DNA of 64,000 nucleotides from JAOPZW01 sp963764585 (GTDB taxonomy: Bacteria; Actinomycetota; Thermoleophilia; Solirubrobacterales; Solirubrobacteraceae): assembly GCA_963764585.1 (NCBI GenBank), contig CAVXTB010000003.1, positions 62,001 through 126,000 on the forward strand. The letters are read 5' to 3'. The translations under genes and the position numbers were made by a program. The notes below the pieces were generated by a model, which saw only the letters and a list, made by a program, of their open reading frames with translations, did not search any database and was not told the origin of the DNA. Positions 57,884-64,000 of the stretch are shown here, in pieces. Position 1 is the first letter of the stretch. Each line of letters begins with the position of its first letter.

Positions 57884-60076
57884 CTAGCGCTCCTCGAACG
57901 TCATCGCCCGCGCGCCGGCCGACCAGCGCCCGCGGCGCCAGCGCACGACGGTGCCGTCGGCAAGCCGGGCGAGCGCGCGGCCCCCGCGCGGCTCGCCCCA
58001 CAGCGTCGCGTGCAGCGGCGCGTCGCCGTCGCCGAGGCCGTGGCGCACCGCCTCGGCGGGGTGGGTCACGACGACGGCGCCCGCCCGCACCCACAGGGGG
58101 ATCGCGTGCAGCGGCGCCGGCGCGGCCACCTCGCGGCCGCCGCGAACGCGCGCGCCCGACCACGCCTCGATCCAGTCGCCCGGCGGCAGCCACGCCTCGC
58201 GCTCGCGCGCGCCGTCCTCGATCACCGGCGCCACCCACAGCGCGGGCCCGAGGCCGTACGCGTCGGCGACCTCCCAGCCGCCCGCGTCCAGCAGCGAGGC
58301 GGGGCGCACGATCGGCAGCCCGCAGCGCGCCGCGGTCGCCGCCGCGGCGCGCAGGTAGGGGTTGAGCATCTCGTGCAGGAGCACGTAGCCGCGGTAGATC
58401 GCGAGCGTCTCGGGGTCGTAGGTCCACGGCTCCTGGGGCAGGCGGCCGTGGGCCTGCATGAGCGGCGTGAAGCAGCCCAGCTGGGCCCAGCGGACGAGCA
58501 GCTCCTTGGGGCAGCGCTCGACGAGCCGGTGGCCGAGGTAGCCGCCGACGTCGTGCGACCAGTTCGAGAAGCCGCTGCCCGCGGCGGCGATCGTCGCCGC
58601 CACGAGCGTGCGCAGCGACCAGAAGTCCGATGCCTGGTCGCCGGCCCACAGCAGCCCCGTCGCCTGCTGGCCGCTCCAGCCGCTGCGTCCGAACAGCACG
58701 CCGCGGCCCGGGCCGTGCGCCTCGTCGAGCGCGCGCTGCATCGAGCGCCGGTACAGGCCGCCGTAGCGCCACGCGGTCTGGGCGCCGGTCGTGCCGTCGG
58801 CGAAGCGCAGGTCCTCGCCGATGTAGTAGCCCTCGCCGTCGTCGGCCTTGATGCCCTCGACGCCCATCCGCAGGACGCGCAGCGCCTGCGCGCGCCACCA
58901 CGCCTCGGCCTCGGGATCGGTGAAGTCGACGAGCGAGCCCATGCCCATCCACCAGCGCGCGACGTGCGCCTCGCCGTCGGGGCCGCGCACGAAGCGCTCG
59001 GGCTCGTAGTTGGGCGCCGCCGCGCGGTGCAGCCGCCGCGAGCCCGGGTCGGGCGGGATCTGGCCGTCGAGCGATTCGAGGTTGACCCACGGCGTGACCC
59101 AGACGACGGTGCGCACGCCGCCGGCGCGCCAGCGCGCGACCATCCCGGCGAAGTCGGGGAACTGGTGCGGGTTGGGCTCCCACGTGTTGTATTGCGTCTC
59201 CCAGGGCGAATCGAGCACGATCGCGTCGAGTGGGATGCCGTGCCAGCGGCAGCCGTGGACGTCCTCCTCGGCGTCGTCCTGGTGCTCGTAGACGTCGCGC
59301 GACTTCCAGAATCCGTAGCCCCAGTGCGGCAGCAGCGCGGGCAGGCCGGTCAGGCGCAGGTAGCGGCGCAGGCGCGCGAGCGGCGTCGGGTCGGTGAGGA
59401 CGTGCAGGCGCAGCGGCCCCGCGACCCCGCGCGTGGACACGCGCGTGGGCTCGTCGAGCTCGAAGCGCGTCCCGTTGGCGTACGTCTCGCACCACAGCGC
59501 GTAGCCGCGGCTCGACTGCAGGAACGGCGCCGGCGCGTAGTCGCCCTGCGGCACGCCGCCGAGCGCGCGCAGGTCGGGTGGGCAGTCGGGGCCGGTGTAC
59601 GCGCGATCGGCGCCGAGCTGGATGGCGCGGCCGTCGTGGTCGACGCGCAGCGCGTGGCGCGCCCCGAGCCCGGCGAAGCGCTCCTCGGCGCGGGCGTCCC
59701 ACTCGATCGCCAGGCGCAGCGGCGCGCCCTGCGCGGAGAGCTCGAGCACGAGGTGCTCGTCGCCGGCGACCTCGATGCGCAGCTCGGCGTGGCGACCGCC
59801 CTGCAGGCGCAGCGCCAGGCGCACGCAGCGCCCGTCGGCCTCGGCGACGCGCGCCGCCACCGCGCGCTCGGGGAAGCCGAGCCGCTCGTCGGCGACCACG
59901 CCCTCGGTGACCTGCACGAAGCGGTCGCGCACCTCGCCCTCGCACGCCCACACGGTCAGCGCGCGCAGCAGCCGCCGCCCGTCGCGGCGCACGTGGACGG
60001 TCAGCGGCGCGAGCGAGACCTCGACGCGCAGGTTCGCCTGCTCGATGACGAGCTCGCCCATCGCGGTCGCGGTCAT
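57884..60076 (-). CDS. Glycoside hydrolase family 31 (alpha-glucosidase/alpha-xylosidase)
   Basis: The 730-residue enzyme has the GH31 catalytic block K-x-D-x-G-E with Asp412 as nucleophile ('GIKADDGEGYY') and Asp509 as acid/base in 'NWSHDVGGY'. Before it are the aglycone-binding strands and 'YGFWKSRDVYEHQDDAEEDV'; after it 'RSGWSGQQATGLLWAGDQASDFWS' and a C-terminal beta domain. It hydrolyses terminal alpha-linked glucose or xylose; the sugar cannot be told from sequence. There is no signal peptide, so it acts in the cytoplasm on imported sugars. The 103-base gap before the amidotransferase gene is AT-richer but holds no clear gene. Confidence 0.92.
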   Translation of the reverse strand: MTATAMGELVIEQANLRVEVSLAPLTVHVRRDGRRLLRALTVWACEGEVRDRFVQVTEGVVADERLGFPERAVAARVAEADGRCVRLALRLQGGRHAELRIEVAGDEHLVLELSAQGAPLRLAIEWDARAEERFAGLGARHALRVDHDGRAIQLGADRAYTGPDCPPDLRALGGVPQGDYAPAPFLQSSRGYALWCETYANGTRFELDEPTRVSTRGVAGPLRLHVLTDPTPLARLRRYLRLTGLPALLPHWGYGFWKSRDVYEHQDDAEEDVHGCRWHGIPLDAIVLDSPWETQYNTWEPNPHQFPDFAGMVARWRAGGVRTVVWVTPWVNLESLDGQIPPDPGSRRLHRAAAPNYEPERFVRGPDGEAHVARWWMGMGSLVDFTDPEAEAWWRAQALRVLRMGVEGIKADDGEGYYIGEDLRFADGTTGAQTAWRYGGLYRRSMQRALDEAHGPGRGVLFGRSGWSGQQATGLLWAGDQASDFWSLRTLVAATIAAAGSGFSNWSHDVGGYLGHRLVERCPKELLVRWAQLGCFTPLMQAHGRLPQEPWTYDPETLAIYRGYVLLHEMLNPYLRAAAATAARCGLPIVRPASLLDAGGWEVADAYGLGPALWVAPVIEDGAREREAWLPPGDWIEAWSGARVRGGREVAAPAPLHAIPLWVRAGAVVVTHPAEAVRHGLGDGDAPLHATLWGEPRGGRALARLADGTVVRWRRGRWSAGARAMTFEER

Positions 60077-60129
60077 GGGACCCTGCTTTCCACGACCGCG
60101 CCGCGCGGGCGGTGATCAGGTCGTGAACG

Positions 60130-60828
60130 TCACGGGGCGGTGTACGCCCAGGAGCCCTGCGACAGCAGCTGGCCAGCCGCGGTGGAGGTGGTCTGGACGA
60201 TGAAGCCGTAGGGCGTGTCCTGGCCGGGGTTGCCGAGCTGGAAGGGCACCTTGCCGCTCACCGAGGCGACGTTCGTGCCCGGGAGCGGGTAGAGGCACAC
60301 GAACCCGGCGGGCGCGGTGGGGGAGGAGTAGCTGCCCGTGCACGCGGAAGCGTTCGCGTCGGCCGGGCCGACGACGGCCAGGTCGTCGAGGTTGGCCGAC
60401 GTGGGGATCGGCATCGTCACACCGGTCACGAACTCCTGCCCGGGCGCGCCGGCCACCCCGTCGACCCCGAACACGCCGCGCACCGTCTCGCCCGACTGCA
60501 GCGTGCTCAGCGCCGAGCGGCCGGCGTCGCCCTTCTCGCCCTTGTCACCCTTGTCACCCTTGTCGCCCCTGTCCCCCTTGGCGCCGGCCGCTCCGGCAGC
60601 GCCCGCCGCTCCGGCCGGGCCGCGCAGGGACACGAGATCGGACGTGCGGAAGTCCGATCGGCGAAGCGAGCCGTTCTTGACCTTGCTCGACGTGACCGCA
60701 TTGGTGCGCAGCTGGGTGGGCCCGACCGAGTTCTTGGGGAGCGCGGTGGCGGCGTAGGCGCCTCCACCGAGCGCGACGAAGACGGCGATCGTGGCCATGA
60801 CGTTTGCGTAGCTGAGATGACGGCGCAT
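60130..60828 (-). CDS. Secreted collagen-like repeat protein of Thermoleophilia type
   Basis: The 232-residue protein begins with a signal peptide ('MRRHLSYANVMATIAVF', cleavage near 'GGGAYAATA'), then the spacer 'LPKNSVGPTQLRTNAVTSSKVKNGSL', then a Gly-X-Y run from about residue 68 to 102 with G-D-K/G-E-K triplets, and then a beta-rich C-terminal domain (about 103-232) with paired cysteines. The N-terminal pattern recurs in many surface proteins of Solirubrobacterales. The ATG at 60828 has a strong AAGGAGG site. It is probably exposed outside the cell as a trimer. Confidence 0.85.
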   Translation of the reverse strand: MRRHLSYANVMATIAVFVALGGGAYAATALPKNSVGPTQLRTNAVTSSKVKNGSLRRSDFRTSDLVSLRGPAGAAGAAGAAGAKGDRGDKGDKGDKGEKGDAGRSALSTLQSGETVRGVFGVDGVAGAPGQEFVTGVTMPIPTSANLDDLAVVGPADANASACTGSYSSPTAPAGFVCLYPLPGTNVASVSGKVPFQLGNPGQDTPYGFIVQTTSTAAGQLLSQGSWAYTAP

Positions 60829-60961
60829 TTGGGAGCCTCCTTGCAGGGGGGTGTCCACCATCAACGCGCGCGCAGGGCCTCCGCGTTCACCGCTCGATCA
60901 CACCATCTTTCCGAGCAGTTCACAGAAATGCGGTCTTTGCAGGGGAATCTACAGAAACGAG

Positions 60962-63232
60962 ATGAACGTTCGCGCGACGAGCAGGGCCGACCTGCACTGC
61001 CACTCGACCGCCTCGGAGCTCTCCAAGCTCGGGGTTCAGCGAGCGCTCGGGTTGCCCGAGTGCGCCACGCCGCCCGAGGAGGTCTACGGGCTCGCCAAGC
61101 GTCGGGGGATGGACTTCGTGACCATCACCGACCACGACACGATCGCCGGCGTCCTGCAGATCGCCGACCGGCCGGACGTCTTCGTGTCCGAGGAGCTGAC
61201 GACCTGGTTCAAGGGCGAGCCCCAGGCCGTGCACGTCCTCTGCTACGGCATCACCCCGGACGACCACGAGTGGCTGCAGGCGCACGCCGACGACGTCGAG
61301 CAGGTGGCCGAGTACCTGCACGACCACGAGATCGCGTGCGCGCTGGCGCACCCCTTCTACGCCGTCGAGGCGCCGCTGACGCCGCGCCACCGCCGGCGCC
61401 TCGCGCAGCTCTTCGCCGTCTGGGAGACCCGCAACGGCTCACGCGCGCGCGAGCTCAACGCGCCGGCGGCCGTCTACATCGAGACCCACGGGGGCACGGG
61501 CGTCGGCGGCTCCGACGACCACGCCGGGATCGACATCGGGCGCACGTTCACCGAGACGCCGGTCGCCCACACCTGGCACGAGTACCTCGCGCACGTGCGC
61601 GCCGGCCAGGCGACCGCGCGCGGCGAGCAGGGCAGCGCCGCCAAGTGGGCGCACAGCGCGATGGCGCTGGCCATCCGCGCGCTGGGCCGCGGCGACGGCG
61701 ACCAGGCCGTCGACCCGCGTGCGGTGCTGACCATGGTCGAGCGCGTCATGCGCGAGGGCGACGTCCGCAGGGGCGCCATCGGCGCCGACCTCGGCCCCGA
61801 CGACGCCAGGGCGCTGCTGCACGCCTGGCTGGAGGCGGTCGAGCTGCACCTCGGCGAGCGCGAGCTGCTCGCGCTCCTGCAGCACGAGGACTTCAGCCAC
61901 GCCGACCTCTTCCGCCGCGCCCGGCGGGCCCACGAGCGCAAGCTGGCAGGGGCGGTCGACGGCGTCCTGGCCGCCACGAGCACGGGGGGCGATCTCGGCG
62001 CCGCCGCGGCCGGCCTCTTCGACGCCTGCGTGGCCGCCATCCCGTACGCGCCGGCCGCCGCCTTTCTCGGCCGCGAGAAGGGCAAGCTCGTCCAGCGCGA
62101 GGGCGAGCGCCCGCGCGTCGCGCTCGTCGCCGACGCGGTCGGCGGCATGCACGGCGTCACCCACACGCTCGACGAGATCCGCGAGCGCGGGGTCCCCGGC
62201 TTCGAGGTCGAGGTCGTCGGCACCGACGCCAACGTCGACCGCCGCCTGAGCGCGGTCGCCGAGGTCGACATCCCCTTCTACAGCGGGCTGAAGGTCGGCG
62301 TCCCCAGCCTGCCGGCGATCGTCGAGACGCTGGCCGAGGGCCGCTACGACCTCGTGCACCTCTGCAGCCCCGGACCGGCGGGCGTCGCCGCGACCGTCAT
62401 CGCGCGCGTCATGGACGTGCCGGTGCTCGGCTCCTACCACACCGAGCTGGCCGCCTACGCCGGCCTGCGCGCCGCCGACCCCAAGCTCGAGTTCATCGCC
62501 CGCGCCGCGATCGGCGCCTTCTACGGCCAGTGCCGCGTCGTCCTCAGCCCGAGCCCCGCGTCCGACGAGGTGCTGCGCGGGATGGGCATCGACGCCGAGC
62601 GCATCGGGCGCTGGGACCGCGGCGTCGACATCACGCGCTTCGCGCCGGACAAGCGCGACCCCAACGCATTCCCGGGCGAGCTGACCGTCCTGTACTCCGG
62701 CCGCCTCACCCGCGAGAAGGGGGCCGACCTGCTCGCCGACGCCTTCCTCGCCGCGCGCGAGCGCGATCCGCGCCTGCACCTCTGCCTGGCCGGCGGCGGC
62801 CCGGAGGAGGACGCGCTGCGCAAGCGCCTCGGCGAGCACGCGACCTTCCTTGGCTGGCTGGAGGGCGAGGCGCTGGCGCGCGCCTACGCGAGCGCCGACC
62901 TCTTCCTCTTCGCCAGCCGCACCGACACCTTCGGCCAGGTCCTGCTCGAGGCCCAGGCCAGCGGACTGCCCGTCGTCGCGGTCGCCGAAGGCGGACCGTG
63001 CTCGATCGTCGAGGACGGCGTCACCGGCCTGCTGCGCGCTCCCGACGCGCGCGCGCTCGCCGACGCGGTGGTCGAGCTCGCCTCCGCGCCGCTGCAGCGC
63101 GAGCGCCTGGCCCAGCGCGCGCTCGACGCGGTGCGCGAGCGGACGTGGGAGCGCGCCCTGGAGCGCCTGGCCGGCGGCTACCGGCGCGCTCTGGGCGACG
63201 GCGCCGCCGCGGGGGCGCGGCGTGCCGCATAG
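60962..63232 (+). CDS. Fusion of a PHP phosphoesterase domain and a GT4 glycosyltransferase
   Basis: The 756-residue protein has a PHP domain first: 'RADLHCHSTASE' (D-x-H-x-H), 'FVTITDHDTIAG' (T-D-H-D), 'LAHPFY' and 'GGSDDHAG'. A helical linker follows. From about residue 375 there is a GT4/GT-B transferase: 'VALVADAVGGMHGVTHTL', 'LVHLCSPGPAGVAA', 'VLSPSPASDEVL', 'VLYSGRLTREKGADLLADAF' and the donor-site 'FASRTDTFGQVLLEAQASGLPVVA'. GT4 enzymes transfer sugars from nucleotide donors, and PHP domains are metal-dependent phosphoesterases. The acceptor may be a phosphorylated lipid or glycan. ATG 60962 is used because it directly precedes the PHP motif. Confidence 0.85.
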   Translation: MNVRATSRADLHCHSTASELSKLGVQRALGLPECATPPEEVYGLAKRRGMDFVTITDHDTIAGVLQIADRPDVFVSEELTTWFKGEPQAVHVLCYGITPDDHEWLQAHADDVEQVAEYLHDHEIACALAHPFYAVEAPLTPRHRRRLAQLFAVWETRNGSRARELNAPAAVYIETHGGTGVGGSDDHAGIDIGRTFTETPVAHTWHEYLAHVRAGQATARGEQGSAAKWAHSAMALAIRALGRGDGDQAVDPRAVLTMVERVMREGDVRRGAIGADLGPDDARALLHAWLEAVELHLGERELLALLQHEDFSHADLFRRARRAHERKLAGAVDGVLAATSTGGDLGAAAAGLFDACVAAIPYAPAAAFLGREKGKLVQREGERPRVALVADAVGGMHGVTHTLDEIRERGVPGFEVEVVGTDANVDRRLSAVAEVDIPFYSGLKVGVPSLPAIVETLAEGRYDLVHLCSPGPAGVAATVIARVMDVPVLGSYHTELAAYAGLRAADPKLEFIARAAIGAFYGQCRVVLSPSPASDEVLRGMGIDAERIGRWDRGVDITRFAPDKRDPNAFPGELTVLYSGRLTREKGADLLADAFLAARERDPRLHLCLAGGGPEEDALRKRLGEHATFLGWLEGEALARAYASADLFLFASRTDTFGQVLLEAQASGLPVVAVAEGGPCSIVEDGVTGLLRAPDARALADAVVELASAPLQRERLAQRALDAVRERTWERALERLAGGYRRALGDGAAAGARRAA

Positions 63233-63233
63233 C

Positions 63234-64000
63234 TCACGCCTCCTGGTCGATGGGACGGCTGCGCAGCCGTCCGACGGTCTCGCGCTCGGCGCGCCGGCAG
63301 ACCACCGGCGGCAGGCCGCGCAGCACGAGCTCGAGGTCGGCCACGACCATGCGGCCGATCGCGCGGAAGGCCTCGGGCATCCCGCCGGTGCGATGCGGGG
63401 AGAGGAGCAGGCCCTCGACGGCGCGCGCGGGATGGTCGGCGGGCACCGGTTCGCGCGGCCAGACGTCGATCGCAGCGCGCAGGCGCCCGGCCGCCGCGAG
63501 CTCGACGAGCGCGTCGACGTCGGCGACCGCGGCACGGCTCAGGAGCAGCAGCGCCGCGCCCTCGGGCAGCAGCTCGAGCTCGCGCCGGCCGAGCATCGCC
63601 TCGTTGTCGGTGGTCGGCGCGGCGAAGACGAAGACGACGCGCGAGGCGCGCAGCAGCTCGTCCAGGCCGGCCGGCTCGGCGCCGGCGGCGCGGATGACGA
63701 GCTCGGGCAGCCACGGGTCGTGCGCGCGCACCCGGCAGCGAAACGGGGCCAGCAGGCGCACGAGCTCGCGCCCGAGGTCGCCGAGGCCGACGACGCCGAC
63801 GTCGGCGCCGGCGAGCAGGAAGCAGCCGCGGTTGGCCTCGAGCTCGTAGGCCTCGGTACCCGCGCGCATCGCGCGGTCGGCCGCCGTGATGCCGCGCACG
63901 AGGTCGATCGCCATACCCAGCGCGGCCTCGGCCACGGCGGGCGCGAACGCGGGGCTCGCGACGAGCACGTGGATCCCCCGCGCGGCGCACGCCTCGTAGT
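63234..64000 (-). CDS. D-isomer-specific 2-hydroxyacid dehydrogenase (5' part outside window)
   Basis: The frame is open to the right edge and codes for at least 255 residues. The NAD-binding domain reads 'ADVGVVGLGDLGRELVRLLAPFRCRVRAHDP'. The catalytic Arg is in 'LLLSRAAVADVDALVE', the acid in 'DVWPREPVPADHP', and His in 'LLLSPHRTGG'. An 'ARGIHVLVASPAFAPAVAE' segment near the edge is the usual 'RGI.V.n.p.....aVAE' block. It reduces 2-keto acids or oxidises hydroxyacids with NAD. The substrate is unknown. Confidence 0.9.
   Translation of the reverse strand, partial: YEACAARGIHVLVASPAFAPAVAEAALGMAIDLVRGITAADRAMRAGTEAYELEANRGCFLLAGADVGVVGLGDLGRELVRLLAPFRCRVRAHDPWLPELVIRAAGAEPAGLDELLRASRVVFVFAAPTTDNEAMLGRRELELLPEGAALLLLSRAAVADVDALVELAAAGRLRAAIDVWPREPVPADHPARAVEGLLLSPHRTGGMPEAFRAIGRMVVADLELVLRGLPPVVCRRAERETVGRLRSRPIDQEA

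Noticed and set aside
57725..60115. A 796-codon plus-strand frame opposite the GH31 gene
   Set aside because: It is a shadow of the GH31 coding strand; no family features.
60817..63849. A 1010-codon plus-strand frame overlapping the PHP-glycosyltransferase gene
   Set aside because: It is out of frame with the motif-bearing product and is Arg/Ala/Gly repetitive.

Overview
The window is very GC-rich, almost wall-to-wall coding DNA on both strands, with many ATGA or near-zero start/stop overlaps and frequent GTG starts. This fits a high-GC actinobacterium. The best lineage clue is the secreted protein at 60130-60828, whose N-terminus ('MRRHLSYANVMATIAVF...') and following 'LPKNSVG..QL..NAV' stretch match a recurring type of surface protein I know from Thermoleophilia/Solirubrobacterales. 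The lineage call rests on this and on general gene content, not on rRNA. No rRNA, tRNA, CRISPR array, transposase, integrase or replication origin was seen, so this looks like ordinary chromosome.

Layout. 1-5.8 kb: end of a TetR regulator, a DoxX-like membrane protein, a dehalogenase/epoxide-hydrolase-like enzyme, two tandem secreted tripeptidyl-aminopeptidase-like hydrolases and a uracil-DNA-glycosylase-fold protein. 5.8-9.7 kb: an HtrA-like protease, dodecin, a phosphoesterase, a GNAT enzyme and small proteins. 9.7-14.6 kb: a sigma-70-like factor with a minimal zinc-finger (anti-sigma-like) partner and an orphan paralogue of that partner, then a small basic protein coupled to a MOSC-flavin-ferredoxin fusion reductase, and an SDR. 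14.6-19.1 kb: a large LuxR-type ATPase regulator, then an MFS exporter preceded by two tiny ORFs with strong ribosome-binding sites and a perfect hairpin, a probable translational attenuator. 19-22 kb: a truncated globin remnant, a cupin, an NHL propeller and a formamidase. 22-28.5 kb: two more MFS exporters with MarR and ArsR regulators (the first exporter is frameshifted) and a LysR/SDR divergent pair.

28.4-31.1 kb: a DenD-like dehydrogenase, a DUF899 protein and a GNAT enzyme. 31-38.8 kb: an ABC-2 transporter, then a polyphosphate cluster (Ppx/GppA-type phosphatase, a CHAD domain split over two genes, polyphosphate kinase), a lipoprotein and an HD-type protein whose HD dyad reads HC. 38.7-45.6 kb: MmgE/PrpD, an F420-type nitroreductase, a winged-helix protein, an AAA/DUF4143 ATPase, and a bifunctional acyl-CoA reductase with a crotonase. 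45.6-50 kb: an SDR divergent from an XRE/MmyB regulator followed by two aldo-keto reductases, then the remnant of a DAO-type oxidoreductase. 50-57.8 kb: a small exported membrane protein, a crotonase, VOC, ABC-F, an EamA exporter divergent from Lrp, a TIM-barrel protein and a class-I glutamine-amidotransferase hydrolase. 57.8-64 kb: a GH31 glycosidase, the collagen-like surface protein, a PHP-glycosyltransferase fusion and the 3' part of a 2-hydroxyacid dehydrogenase.

Recurring themes are regulator/efflux pairs (MarR, ArsR and Lrp next to exporters, plus the leader-peptide exporter), CoA-thioester and short-chain redox metabolism, and polyphosphate metabolism. The observations I rank highest are the two mini-ORFs before the MFS gene at 17857, the split CHAD domain inside the polyphosphate operon, the minimal zinc-finger/sigma pair, and the PHP-glycosyltransferase fusion.
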